Origin: Thalassobacillus pellis
Lineage (GTDB): Bacteria; Bacillota; Bacilli; Bacillales; Halobacillaceae
DNA: 64,000 nt
Assembly (NCBI RefSeq): GCF_016908295.1
Contig: NZ_JAFBDO010000005.1
Span: forward strand, 186,001 to 250,000
Direction of reading: 5' to 3'
Part shown: piece by piece, positions 48,988 through 57,747 of the stretch
Layout of the letters: each line of letters starts with the position of its first letter
Position numbering within the stretch: the first letter of the stretch is position 1
Position numbers and translations under genes: made by a program
The notes under the pieces: model-generated
Databases searched by the model: none
What the model saw: the letters and a program-made list of their open reading frames with translations, nothing else
Told to the model about the DNA's origin: nothing

Positions 48988-49266
48988 TGAGTATATAAAT
49001 GAAGTTGTTTTCAAATTAAGAGCGAAAAAATCACGGCATGCTATTACTATTAACAAACAGAGTGCCACCGGTTCCTTCCTTTGGACTTTGGAACCAGGTC
49101 TGAACTCCCTTTATATGTAACGTTTTATTTACGTATGTTAGATTATGGTTATTTTTTAAAAAAAGAAGTTTCGTTTCCTTTGAAACAGGGTAGTCATTAT
49201 TATAAACTGTAAAGCGAAAAAGGATTTGGGTAAATTGAACTAATAGGGAAGTCTGGGGGTACACCA

Positions 49267-49536
49267 ATGACAAAGCACGGTGTTATCGTTTATGTCAGCA
49301 ATGACTGCAGGCATTGTGAACAAGTTGTCAATCAACTGAAAGAGTGGGAAGTTGATTTTGTAGAGAAGAACGTAACAAATAATAGAGAATCTTTTAAAGA
49401 ATTGCAAAGAGAACGAGTTTATGGCACTCCAGCTACCTTTATCGGAGGCAGAAAAGTGTTAGGCTTCCAGAAACGTAAGTTGAAACGGGAACTGGGTATT
49501 TATGAAAACATGGATGACGGTGCGATAAGCTTCTAA
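49267..49536 (+). CDS. Glutaredoxin-family protein (CRHC motif)
   Basis: The 89-residue product has a glutaredoxin/NrdH-like fold: VIVYVSNDCRHCEQVVNQLKEWEV with the CxxC active site near residue 14, VDFVEKNVTNNRESFKELQRERVYGTPATFIGG with the cis-Pro TPAT motif, and KVLGFQKRKLKRELGI. It probably exchanges disulfides with glutathione-independent thiols such as bacillithiol. The start ATG follows TGGGGGTACACCA. The gene is followed by its own terminator and repeat copy D. Confidence 0.87.
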   Translation: MTKHGVIVYVSNDCRHCEQVVNQLKEWEVDFVEKNVTNNRESFKELQRERVYGTPATFIGGRKVLGFQKRKLKRELGIYENMDDGAISF

Positions 49537-49537
49537 A

Positions 49538-49574
49538 GAACATGTGGTTGCTCCACTTGTTCTTTTTTTTTTGC
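49538..49574 (+). terminator. Terminator of the glutaredoxin gene
   Basis: GAACATGTGG pairs with CCACTTGTTC around TTGCT, followed by ten T. Confidence 0.85.
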
Positions 49575-49670
49575 ACTTTAAAAAGTTTAACTTTGTTAAA
49601 GGATTAAAGTATAAGTAAAACTAAGACTTTCGCCATAAGGACTTGGCGACAAGCCAAGTTTTTCTAACTT
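49575..49670 (+). repeat. Dispersed hairpin repeat, copy D (long form)
   Basis: Reads ACTTTAAAAAGTTTAACTTTG through AGTATAAGTAAAACTAAG and CATAAGGACTTGGCGACAAG to AAGTTTTTCTAACTT. Hairpin CTTGGC-GACAA-GCCAAG is perfect here; the first hairpin TTTAAC/GTTAAA differs in sequence from copy C but still pairs, a compensatory change. It directly abuts the T-run of the glutaredoxin terminator, as copy C abuts its terminator. Confidence 0.8.
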
Positions 49671-49734
49671 TAATCGCTCACGTTTTATTTTAAGGTACAT
49701 AGGCTGTTGTTATAAGAAAGGAGAAGGTGGAAGT

Positions 49735-50142
49735 ATGTATACATTCAGAAATATGTCCCCCTACTACCAGACCCCATTTTATCCCCCTACTCAGCATCCA
49801 CACTCATTACAGCAGCCGATACAAGCAGGACAACAGATGATGCAGCCGGTTCAACCCAATCAGTTCCAACAAGGTTGGAGTTCAGGGCAGGCACCTGTCA
49901 ATCCCTTTGAAATATACGCCAAACCAGCTTTCCCTCCTATCGAAAACGCTTATAATGAGACAGGAAATCAATTTTATGATCAAAACAGCCGGCCGCCAGG
50001 AATGATGGGGTATTTTCAAGATCAAAACGGACAGTTGGATATGGAAAAAATGATGAAGACGATGGGGCAGCTTGCACAGACGGCGAATCAGTTCTCCCCA
50101 TTGGTGAAAGGTATCGGTGGTTTCATCAAAGGTTTTCGTTAG
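49735..50142 (+). CDS. YppG family protein
   Basis: This 135-residue Pro/Gln/Tyr-rich protein is of low complexity in its first 90 residues (YYQTPFYPPTQHPHS, QPVQPNQFQQG) and ends in the conserved YppG block GYFQDQNGQLDMEKMMKTMGQLAQTANQFSPLVKGIGGFIKGF. YppG proteins are thought to be spore-coat or sporulation-related; this is inferred by family. The ATG follows AAAGGAGAAGGTGGAAGT. It stands alone. Confidence 0.83.
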   Translation: MYTFRNMSPYYQTPFYPPTQHPHSLQQPIQAGQQMMQPVQPNQFQQGWSSGQAPVNPFEIYAKPAFPPIENAYNETGNQFYDQNSRPPGMMGYFQDQNGQLDMEKMMKTMGQLAQTANQFSPLVKGIGGFIKGFR

Positions 50143-50247
50143 AGCCTGCCGGGTTTGTCTGGCACGCTCTAATGAAATTTATTTTCACAGGGAAAAAGGG
50201 TATGGTATAAATAGAAGGCGTTTATAGGTTGGCAGTAGGAGGAATTT

Positions 50248-50937
50248 ATGATGATTGGTTGTTTATGTATACACGGGTATACGGGTGGTCCTTATGAAGT
50301 CGAACCTTTGGTTGAATTTCTTCAAACAAGGACTTCGTGGAAGTTCGAAGTGCCAACATTGCCAGGGCATGGAACGAAGCTTGATTTAAAAGGTCATTAT
50401 TATCAGGAATGGATAGCCGCTGCAGAATTGGCTTATTTGAATCTCCAAAAATCGTGCGAAAAAATATATGTGATCGGCTTTTCCATGGGCGGGATGATTG
50501 CAGCTTATCTTGCTGCAAAACACAAATCGGACAAGCTTATTTTGTTGTCGGCAGCTGGGAAGTATATTAACGTTCCTCAAATGTACAAGGATCTCACCGG
50601 GTTTGTTACGGAAGCTATTCAAGGCAGTCTGGAATCAAACGAACTGTTTCTTCGTTACCAAGACAAGGTGAAGCAGACGCCTTTTTCGTCGTCTTTGGAG
50701 TTTGTGAAATGTGTCCAGTTCACAAGGCCCTTTTTAAGAGAGGTCAATTGCCCTGTGCTGATTATTCAGGGGAAACAGGACGGAATGGTCCCGGATAAAG
50801 CGGCGATTTATTTAGAACAGGAAATTCCATCTGATCATAAACAACTCGTTTTCCTTGAGCAATCCAAGCATTTGATATGTCACTGCGACGATAAAGAGGA
50901 GTTATTTGACACGGTTGAATCGTTTCTGGAAAGATGA
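50248..50937 (+). CDS. Alpha/beta hydrolase, carboxylesterase-like
   Basis: The 229-residue serine hydrolase has LCIHGYTGGPYEV (oxyanion loop), the nucleophile elbow GFSMGGMIA, the acid region VLIIQGKQDGMVPDKAA and the C-terminal His in EQSKHLICHCDDKEELF. This set matches the Est30/YvaK-type carboxylesterase fold; the natural substrate is unknown. ATG 50248 is 5 bases after AGGAGG; ATG 50251 directly follows. A terminator shared with DegV lies downstream. Confidence 0.87.
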   Translation: MMIGCLCIHGYTGGPYEVEPLVEFLQTRTSWKFEVPTLPGHGTKLDLKGHYYQEWIAAAELAYLNLQKSCEKIYVIGFSMGGMIAAYLAAKHKSDKLILLSAAGKYINVPQMYKDLTGFVTEAIQGSLESNELFLRYQDKVKQTPFSSSLEFVKCVQFTRPFLREVNCPVLIIQGKQDGMVPDKAAIYLEQEIPSDHKQLVFLEQSKHLICHCDDKEELFDTVESFLER

Positions 50938-50940
50938 AAA

Positions 50941-50986
50941 AGGCTGCTCCCCTATGTCTGTAATAGACTAATGGGAACAGCCTTTT
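50941..50986. terminator. Bidirectional nested-hairpin terminator
   Basis: Outer arms AGGCTG-CTCCC / GGGA-ACAGCCT enclose TGTCT-GTAAT-AGACTA, followed by TTTTCTTT. The core is shared with the terminator at 41471. It lies between the convergent hydrolase and DegV genes. Confidence 0.7.
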
Positions 50987-51055
50987 CTTTATTGTGATAA
51001 CGGAAAAGTGGGGCTCGAAAAAGATTCCCTTTCACGATGCGCTTCCGCTTTTGTT

Positions 51056-51910
51056 CTAATCCTTGAAAAAGGCGATAACGAGTCCGCCTTCCCCGGCATA
51101 AGTGGAAATCAGAGGCCCCATTTCTGTGAACAATTGATCCTTGAACTTATATTTCGTCTGAATGTCTTTCATGATTGAGCGGCCGAGTTCTTCGCTGTTA
51201 CAGTGAGAAAGCGCGATTGCCCGGTCTTCAAAATTATTGGCATATTCTTCGATCTGGTCTACAAAACGGCGGAATGCCTTTTTATTACCTCGCACTTTTT
51301 CCATGACCTCAATATCGCCTTTAGTCTCACTTGCCTTCATCAACAGCTTGATGTTTAATGTTTTGGCGATGGCTCCGCGAACTTTATCCAGCCGGCCGCC
51401 TTTAATGACATTTTCTAATGTTTTTAGAATGAACAAAGTAGTCGTTTTGTCGATTCGTTCTTCCATATGGGAAGCAAGCTGGTCCAGGCTGTACCCCTCT
51501 TCAATTCTTTTTCCTGCTTCGTCCGCCAGCAAAGCTATCCCGCAGGAGGCCGTCTTTGTGTTAAGAACGACAATCTGCCGGTCAGGTTGCTCCTCAAGCA
51601 GCATGTCTTTTCCGATCACGGCACTTTCATAGGTGCTGCTTAACCCCGCTGTTAACGCCAAGACTAAAATAGGATGATTTTCGTCAACTCTCTTATAGGT
51701 TTCATAAAAATCATATGGGCTTGGAGAGGAGGAGCGAGGCAGTTCTGGAGATTGCCTAAGCTTATTATAGAACTCCGCTATATCGAGCTCTCCAGTTTTA
51801 AACGGTTCATCACCAAAGTGAAGATTCAATGGTACGATCCAAATGTCATGTTTGGCTTTAAGGTCGTGCGGCACATCAGCACCACCGTCGATAATCATTT
51901 GAATTGTCAT
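51056..51910 (-). CDS. DegV family fatty-acid-binding protein
   Basis: DegV proteins (FakB type) bind a fatty acid and present it to the FakA kinase. The 284-residue product has the family opening IQMIIDGGADVP, the SSSPSPYDFYETYKRV block, LALTAGLSSTYESAV with the Ser/Thr residues that hold the carboxylate, and KTLENVIKGGRLDKVRGAIAKTLNIKLLM. ATG 51910 lies about 8 bases after AGCAGGTGG; an ATG six codons upstream has a poorer context. It ends at the shared terminator. Confidence 0.87.
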   Translation of the reverse strand: MTIQMIIDGGADVPHDLKAKHDIWIVPLNLHFGDEPFKTGELDIAEFYNKLRQSPELPRSSSPSPYDFYETYKRVDENHPILVLALTAGLSSTYESAVIGKDMLLEEQPDRQIVVLNTKTASCGIALLADEAGKRIEEGYSLDQLASHMEERIDKTTTLFILKTLENVIKGGRLDKVRGAIAKTLNIKLLMKASETKGDIEVMEKVRGNKKAFRRFVDQIEEYANNFEDRAIALSHCNSEELGRSIMKDIQTKYKFKDQLFTEMGPLISTYAGEGGLVIAFFKD

Positions 51911-51938
51911 CGATCCACCTGCTCTCATTAATTTTCGA

Positions 51939-52856
51939 TTAGTCTTCTAATTCACTTATCCGGGTGAGCTTCGGCTTCACCTTTTTAGTTGTACTGAAAA
52001 TAAACATCATCAGCCCGAAAATAACTATGGTTCCTCCCAGCCACTGGGACCATGTGATAACTTCTCCCAATATGAAATAGGCCAGAATCGATGCACCGAC
52101 GGGCTCAAACAGAATGCTCATAGAAATAGTGGAAGTGCTCAGCCATTTCAATGCCCAGTTGAACAAAGTATGACCAAAGAAAGTCGGGATAATGGCGAGT
52201 GCAAGAAAAATCCACCAATTACTGGCAGGATAGCCTGTGAACGAATGCTGCAGAATAAGATTGTATACGATCAATGCTGCGGAAGCCATGCCATAAACAA
52301 CGAAGGTATACGTCATTAATGAAAGACGTTTTCGGAGATTTTGGCCAAGTAAAAAATAACCTGTAACCATCATACCGCCAATTAGAGCCAGAATATCGCC
52401 AAAGAGTGCAAGACCGCTGATCTGGAAATCTCCCCACCCGATGATCGCGCTTCCGGTGATCGCAATGACCATGCTCAGCAGGGCGCCAGCCGTGAACCGC
52501 TCCTGAAAGAAAATATACGTTCCGATAAAAGCAAATATCGGCTGTAGTGTGACCAATACGACAGAGCTGGCAACGGATGTATAATTCAGGGATTCGAACC
52601 ACAAGATGAAATGCAATGCGAGGAAGATGCCTGCAAAGCTGGATAGAAGCCAATCCCTTCCTGAAATCTGTCGGAATTCACTTCGGTTTTTTAAAAAGAC
52701 ATACGGTGCCATGATTAAAACAGCCAACAATAGGCGATAATTAGCAATGATAGAAGCGGGTGCTTCACCTGCCAATTTCACGAAAATTGCGGCTGTCGAA
52801 ACAGAAACGACCCCGATAAGTACGGCTATATATGGATTGAATGGAGGCTTATCCAT
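51939..52856 (-). CDS. EamA/DMT-family transporter, second copy
   Basis: This 305-residue protein has ten hydrophobic helices in two EamA halves (IAVLIGVVSVSTAAIFVKLAGEAPASIIANYRLLLAVLIMAPYV; VASSVVLVTLQPIFAFIGTYIFF; STSTISMSILFEPVGASILAYFILGEVITWSQWLGGTIVIFGL). The substrate is unknown. It differs from the copy at 21460. ATG 52856 lies 7 bases after AAGGAGGGGTCCT; an upstream extension has no site. DegV follows 28 bases downstream, and the two may form a unit. Confidence 0.86.
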   Translation of the reverse strand: MDKPPFNPYIAVLIGVVSVSTAAIFVKLAGEAPASIIANYRLLLAVLIMAPYVFLKNRSEFRQISGRDWLLSSFAGIFLALHFILWFESLNYTSVASSVVLVTLQPIFAFIGTYIFFQERFTAGALLSMVIAITGSAIIGWGDFQISGLALFGDILALIGGMMVTGYFLLGQNLRKRLSLMTYTFVVYGMASAALIVYNLILQHSFTGYPASNWWIFLALAIIPTFFGHTLFNWALKWLSTSTISMSILFEPVGASILAYFILGEVITWSQWLGGTIVIFGLMMFIFSTTKKVKPKLTRISELED

Positions 52857-52987
52857 AGGACCCCTCCTTGTTGCGTCATTTTTTTTCCATTCTACCATTC
52901 ATCTGTTTGAAAAGCATCTGAAAAATATGTAGAATTAAACTAAGTCGTATGTTATGATGGATGAATCTATCGGACAAGTGGAGCGGC

Positions 52988-53022
52988 AGCCTCTTCCGTA
53001 TGCGGGGAAAGGCTTTTTTTAC
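52988..53022 (+). promoter_or_regulatory. Terminator-like hairpin in the cshA leader
   Basis: AGCCTCTTCC pairs with GGGGAAAGGCT and is followed by seven T, about 60 bases before the cshA start. It may act as an attenuator or a terminator of an upstream transcript. Confidence 0.5.
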
Positions 53023-53080
53023 GTGACTTACTATAGAAATACTGAATACAGATTTCAAATCAAAGGAGTATGAAAAGAAC

Positions 53081-54541
53081 GTGACTACATTTTATTCATT
53101 AGGATTAACAAAACCGGTATTGAAGTCTTTAGACCAAATGGGGTTTGAAGAGACGACACCGATTCAATCTGAAACTATCCCACTCGCCCTTCAAGGACGC
53201 GATGTGATCGGCCAGGCCCAGACAGGAACGGGGAAAACAGCAGCCTTTGGGATACCGATGATCGAGAAAATCGATCAGGACCGGAACGATATCCAAGGGC
53301 TTGTTGTAGCACCAACAAGGGAGCTTGCCATCCAGGTAGCGGAAGAAATCAACCGCCTTGGAAAATTCAAGGGTGTCCGTGCGTTGCCTATTTACGGCGG
53401 ACAGCATATGGATCGCCAAATTCGTGCGCTCAAGGACCAAAATCAAATTGTCGTGGCTACACCAGGCCGGCTGCTTGACCATATCCGCCGTCGTACAATC
53501 AAGCTTGCGAATGTCCATACAGCGGTATTGGACGAAGCTGACGAAATGTTGAACATGGGCTTCATCGATGATATCAAGGATATCTTGAAGGCTATCCCTG
53601 AGCAGCGCCAGACTTTGTTGTTCTCCGCAACGATGCCTAAAGCGATTCGTGATATTGCGTCTACCTTGATGAAAAAGCCTGAAGAGGTCAAGGTAAAAGC
53701 AAAGGAAATGACTGTTGAAAATATCGAACAGTTCTTCGTTGAGGTTCATGAAAAACAGAAATTCGATACATTGACCCGTCTGCTGGACATTCAAGCTCCT
53801 GCGCTGGCCATCGTATTCGGACGTACCAAGCGTCGTGTCGATGAATTGACGGACGGCCTTCAAACTCGAGGCTTCCGTGCAGAAGGCATCCACGGTGACC
53901 TGACACAAGGAAAACGGATGTCTGTCTTGAATAAATTCAAGCAAGGAAGAGTGGAAATCCTGGTAGCGACTGACGTTGCTGCCCGTGGCCTGGATATTTC
54001 CGAGGTTTCCCATGTTTATAATTTCGATATTCCACAGGACCCGGAAAGCTATGTGCACCGGATTGGTCGTACAGGACGTGCTGGCCGTACAGGGAAGGCG
54101 GTTTCATTCGTCACTCCTCGTGAAAAAGCACAGCTGCACCTGATTGAAAAATTGACGAAGAAAAAGCTTCAGCGTCTGGCAGTACCATCTACGGATGAAG
54201 CGCAGCGCGGTCAGCAGCAAGTAGCTGTGGATAAGTTGTTGCAAACGGTGGAAACAAGTAATTTGAAATCTTATCATCAAGCTGCAAACGAACTGCTGCA
54301 GAATCATGATTCCATGGAATTAGTCGCTGCTGCATTGAAAATGATGACCAAAGAGCGTCGTGAAGCGCCTGTACGTTTATCAGGCGTCCAGCCGATCAGT
54401 GTCAAGAAAGCACACAATGACAAGGATAAAAAACGCCGTTTTAAGCGAAACGATAAAAAGCGGGATTTCAACCGCAACAAGAACTCCCGTAACCGCAAGT
54501 TCAACCAGAAGCGTGGCGGACGTAATCAAAACCAGAAATAA
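53081..54541 (+). CDS. cshA: DEAD-box RNA helicase CshA
   Basis: CshA unwinds RNA, associates with the RNA degradosome and helps growth at low temperature. All DEAD-box motifs are present: Q motif (GFEETTPIQ), motif I AQTGTGKT, motif Ia APTRELA, motif II DEADEM, motif III SATMP, and in the second RecA lobe ARGLDI and HRIGRTGR. The C-terminal 60 residues are Arg/Lys/Asn-rich (ending [15 protein letters not shown]), the RNA-binding tail. The product has 486 residues (B. subtilis CshA: 494). GTG 53081 lies 12 bases after AAAGGAG, slightly long. It heads the block that matches B. subtilis cshA-ydcA-acpS-ydcC-alr. Confidence 0.95.
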   Translation: MTTFYSLGLTKPVLKSLDQMGFEETTPIQSETIPLALQGRDVIGQAQTGTGKTAAFGIPMIEKIDQDRNDIQGLVVAPTRELAIQVAEEINRLGKFKGVRALPIYGGQHMDRQIRALKDQNQIVVATPGRLLDHIRRRTIKLANVHTAVLDEADEMLNMGFIDDIKDILKAIPEQRQTLLFSATMPKAIRDIASTLMKKPEEVKVKAKEMTVENIEQFFVEVHEKQKFDTLTRLLDIQAPALAIVFGRTKRRVDELTDGLQTRGFRAEGIHGDLTQGKRMSVLNKFKQGRVEILVATDVAARGLDISEVSHVYNFDIPQDPESYVHRIGRTGRAGRTGKAVSFVTPREKAQLHLIEKLTKKKLQRLAVPSTDEAQRGQQQVAVDKLLQTVETSNLKSYHQAANELLQNHDSMELVAAALKMMTKERREAPVRLSGVQPISVKKAHNDKDKKRRFKRNDKKRDFNRNKNSRNRKFNQKRGGRNQNQK

Positions 54542-54577
54542 GTCTTAAAGTACCGGACAGTAAAATGTCAGGGACAG

Positions 54578-54617
54578 CTTGAAGAGAAAGCAGCCTTTTC
54601 TCTTCAAGTTTTTTTAC
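54578..54617 (+). terminator. Terminator of cshA
   Basis: CTTGAAGAGAAA (54578-54589) pairs exactly with TTTCTCTTCAAG (54597-54608), followed by TTTTTTT. Confidence 0.85.
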
Positions 54618-54776
54618 TTTCAGGGGATTATAACAAGGGATGATTGTGGCCATTTAATCGAAGGAAGAGTGGTTTCTCTTATGTCTTCGGTTGGTAAATG
54701 CCACTTGCCTTCCGCCGTATTGACCCGGATTTATAACGAATCAACTATACCTGAATATTTTGCTGGTAAAAATAAA

Positions 54777-54825
54777 GGGACGCCCCGACAAGTCTAAATG
54801 CAGACTTTTAAGGCGTCCCTTTTTT
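54777..54825. terminator. Nested-hairpin terminator with AAGTCT/AGACTT core
   Basis: Outer arms GGGACGCC / GGCGTCCC enclose AAGTCT-AAATGC-AGACTT, followed by TTTTTT. The 150 bases between this and the cshA terminator hold no clear gene. Confidence 0.75.
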
Positions 54826-54875
54826 AGTATAAATAAAACGTTCGATTGTTTATTTGACTTGCCATCCAGTACCAA

Positions 54876-55634
54876 TTAAAAGAAATTCCCAAGTAAACCT
54901 ATTGCGACAAGGGCAATAATGCCGCCCCATAATACATACGTAAGGACTTTCTTCAAAGGGAAGCGTCTTTTACTCCACCGGTTTGGGTCAAACCCGATAT
55001 CACTGCGATTTGAACGCGTATTTCTCCAAACAGAGAATCTTTCCGCATTTTTCAAAACAAAAGGAGCAATCAGGAAGCCTCCGGCAAAGCCACATAAATG
55101 ACCGAGGATATTAATGTTCGGCCGGAGAAAGGTCATGACAAGTCCAATAATGAAAATCACCATTACAATTTGGGAGTTGGCCTGGTCGATGAGGTGTTTA
55201 CGGTACATGACCATAAATACATAAACTCCGAAAATACCAAAGATTGCTCCTGATGCCCCGAGGTGTGGAATGAAGGAATCGGGGTTGAACAAATAGGTTC
55301 CTAAATTGCCTATGAACCCTGCAAACAAATAAAGAATAATGAATTTGAATCTGCCCAGCATTTGCTCAAGTGCCGGGCCGAACAGAACGATAGAAAAGGA
55401 GTTGAAAACGGCGTGGCCGAGTCCTGCATGCAGAAAGATCGGTGTGATCAATCGCCAGTATTCTCCCTGTGTAACGGCGATATTGAGGCCGACACCAGCA
55501 TTTCTGAGTTCCAATGCGAAACCGAACTGGAATAAATCTATCAGCAGCCAAAGGACCAGATGGATTCCTACCAGTGTCGAGACAATAGGGTAAGAACGGA
55601 TAAATTCTTTAAAACTTTCTGTACGTATGAACAT
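54876..55634 (-). CDS. Rhomboid intramembrane serine protease (YdcA-like)
   Basis: This 252-residue polytopic protease has the rhomboid core: WRLITPIFLHAGLGHAVFNSFSIVLFG, the nucleophile in LGASGAIFGIFG and the catalytic His in PNINILGHLCGFAGGFL, so both members of the Ser-His dyad are intact. It cleaves other membrane proteins in the bilayer; targets are unknown. B. subtilis YdcA has the same position next to acpS, here divergent from it. The start ATG follows AAGGAGACAGACC. Confidence 0.9.
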   Translation of the reverse strand: MFIRTESFKEFIRSYPIVSTLVGIHLVLWLLIDLFQFGFALELRNAGVGLNIAVTQGEYWRLITPIFLHAGLGHAVFNSFSIVLFGPALEQMLGRFKFIILYLFAGFIGNLGTYLFNPDSFIPHLGASGAIFGIFGVYVFMVMYRKHLIDQANSQIVMVIFIIGLVMTFLRPNINILGHLCGFAGGFLIAPFVLKNAERFSVWRNTRSNRSDIGFDPNRWSKRRFPLKKVLTYVLWGGIIALVAIGLLGNFF

Positions 55635-55757
55635 GGTCTGTCTCCTTTTTCTAGATTGTTAACAATCTAGTCTATTTATGCTTCTGTTATTCAAGTTTTT
55701 TCTCTCACCTGCAAATCGGTTATACTGTAGGTAATAAATGATATGAGGAAGATTGTG

Positions 55758-56129
55758 ATGATCAGAGGAATCGGAATCGACCTGGTCGAACTGGGCCGGA
55801 TCAATAAAATTATAAATCGCAATGAGCGATTTCTTCAAAGAATCTTAACTCCTAATGAAAGGGAACTATATAATAAGTATAAAACGGATTCGCATAAAAT
55901 AGAATTCGCAGCTGGAAGATATGCTGCAAAAGAAGCTTTTGCTAAGGCGGCTGGTACTGGAATCGGCCGGTTGAGCTTTCAGGATATTGAGGTGCTTCGT
56001 CATGAATCAGGAGCGCCGGTGATCAAGGGACGTGGGTTTGAACACTTTGACGTGTGGGTTTCCATTTCCCATAGCAGCAGCCATGCAATTGCCCAAGTCA
56101 TTCTGGAAGAGCAGGACAACTCTGCATAA
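55758..56129 (+). CDS. acpS: Holo-[acyl-carrier-protein] synthase
   Basis: AcpS transfers 4'-phosphopantetheine from CoA to apo-ACP. The 123-residue product has both family motifs: IGIDLVELGRI with the metal-binding Asp, and FAAGRYAAKEAFAKAAGTG with the Glu/Lys pair, then the C-terminal WVSISHSSSHAIAQV. ATG 55758 is about 7 bases after GAGGAAG; an upstream ATG at 55743 is possible but lies ahead of that site. nnr follows 48 bases later on the same strand. Confidence 0.95.
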   Translation: MIRGIGIDLVELGRINKIINRNERFLQRILTPNERELYNKYKTDSHKIEFAAGRYAAKEAFAKAAGTGIGRLSFQDIEVLRHESGAPVIKGRGFEHFDVWVSISHSSSHAIAQVILEEQDNSA

Positions 56130-56177
56130 TTTATCAGGTTGTCTCATATAGTTTAATGCGGGTAGGAGGGAACGAAT

Positions 56178-57695
56178 TTGGATATTGTCACCGCAAAAGA
56201 AATGTACGGATGGGACCTCGTTACCATGGAAGAAGCTGGGGTATCTGGAGAATTACTTATGGAAAATGCCGGACGGGCCGTTGTGGAAAATATCGAAAAG
56301 AAGTTGGACCGCAGCCAGAAGATCACCATCTTGATCGGACCTGGTAATAATGGGGGCGATGGCTTTGCCATTGCGAGGACGCTATTGAACAAGGGTTATT
56401 CGGCAGCGGCATGGCAGCTGGTCCCGGATGAAAAGATCACGGGAGCATCACTTCAGCATAAGCAGATGTTAATCGGCTCTGGGTATGAGCTTCATCACCT
56501 GAATGAGATAGGCAGCCTGTTTCGGCGATTGGAAAAGTCGGATGTGATCATTGACGCCATGTTAGGAATCGGGGTGGGAGGCCGGCTTAGATCCCCTTTT
56601 GCTCAGATTGTGGAATATGTGAATCAGTGTCAGGCTCTGACAATCGCTGTTGATATCCCTACAGGCGTACCGGCAGATGAAGGTGTGACTGAATTTGACG
56701 GAGTAAAGGCGGACTATACTTCTGTCATTGCTGCTCCTAAAATGAGTGTATTTCTGCAGCATACCGCTCCTTATTATGGAGAGTGGGAAGTTGTGGAAAT
56801 AGGTCTGCCTGTCAAAAGGGTGAAAAAGCCCATGCGTCATTTATGGGGAGAAGACCAATTCCGGGAAACCATTCCGAAAAGGGGAGCCTATTCTCATAAA
56901 GGATCTCATGGAAAAGGATTGATAGCAGGGGGCTCATTTCTGATGCCAGGATCGGCAGCATTATCTGCCAGGGCTGCTCTTCGTACCGGGGCTGGTCTGA
57001 TGACAGTTGCAACACCGAAAAGTGCCTGGCCGTCCGTTTCCACACATGTACCAGAAGCTACCTCAGCTGATATTCAGGAACTTGAAGGGATGCTTGCGGG
57101 GAAGATCATGGGAGATCTTGCTGGTTATGATGCTATCGCTGTCGGCATGGGAATGGGGAGGCGTGAAGCTTCCCGCACGGTGCTTCAGCAACTCCTTGAA
57201 GAAGCGGATGTACCAGTGCTGGTTGACGCCGACGGGCTTTTTCATCTTCAAAAGATGTTTGGGCTCCTTGAAAATCGGACATCTCCAACCGTGCTTACCC
57301 CACATCCGGGTGAAATGGCATCTCTTCTCGGGATATCCATACCGGATGTACTGGCGAGGCCATTTGAATTGTCGCATCGGCTGGCAGCGAATCATGGGGT
57401 ATATGTTGTGCTGAAAGGGCCGGCAACAATCATAACTACCCCAGATGGAACCCAGTGGGTTGATACCTCCGGTAACGCCGGGCTTGCCAAAGGCGGGAGC
57501 GGCGACGTGCTGTCCGGTATTCTGCTTGCCATGATCATGCAGTCCCAGTCGGTGAGCGAAGCACTATGCAATGGGTGTTTTCTTCATGGTAAGACAGCTG
57601 AGCTGCTTACAGGAGAGGAATACTCAGAACACTCTTTGCTGGCAACGGACCTGATTGAAGGCGTTTCCCTGACATTCCGTACATTTTCTGAGTAA
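56178..57695 (+). CDS. nnr: Bifunctional NAD(P)H-hydrate epimerase / ADP-dependent dehydratase
   Basis: The fused repair enzyme turns damaged NAD(P)H hydrates back into NAD(P)H. The N-terminal epimerase (YjeF_N, residues 1-210) has ILIGPGNNGGDGFAIARTL and AMLGIGVGGRLRSPF; the C-terminal dehydratase (residues 220-500) has the ribokinase-like PVLVDADGLF, TPHPGEMASLLG, and the ATP/ADP loop GNAGLAKGGSGDVLSGI. The fused form is normal for Bacillus YjeF relatives. The TTG start lies 8 bases after TAGGAGG. It lies between acpS and ydcC, one operon order shared with B. subtilis relatives. Confidence 0.93.
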   Translation: MDIVTAKEMYGWDLVTMEEAGVSGELLMENAGRAVVENIEKKLDRSQKITILIGPGNNGGDGFAIARTLLNKGYSAAAWQLVPDEKITGASLQHKQMLIGSGYELHHLNEIGSLFRRLEKSDVIIDAMLGIGVGGRLRSPFAQIVEYVNQCQALTIAVDIPTGVPADEGVTEFDGVKADYTSVIAAPKMSVFLQHTAPYYGEWEVVEIGLPVKRVKKPMRHLWGEDQFRETIPKRGAYSHKGSHGKGLIAGGSFLMPGSAALSARAALRTGAGLMTVATPKSAWPSVSTHVPEATSADIQELEGMLAGKIMGDLAGYDAIAVGMGMGRREASRTVLQQLLEEADVPVLVDADGLFHLQKMFGLLENRTSPTVLTPHPGEMASLLGISIPDVLARPFELSHRLAANHGVYVVLKGPATIITTPDGTQWVDTSGNAGLAKGGSGDVLSGILLAMIMQSQSVSEALCNGCFLHGKTAELLTGEEYSEHSLLATDLIEGVSLTFRTFSE

Positions 57696-57747
57696 ATTGG
57701 TGAGTGCGTTCCCTTTGTCCTCGAAATGAGACAAAGGAGTTGAATTC

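Noticed and set aside
49031-49273. Minus-strand 80-codon frame before the glutaredoxin gene
   Set aside because: No ribosome binding site, no homology, and it overlaps the glutaredoxin start.
54620-54776. Possible gene between the cshA terminator and the nested terminator
   Set aside because: No start with a ribosome binding site and no family resemblance; it is bounded by terminators on both sides.
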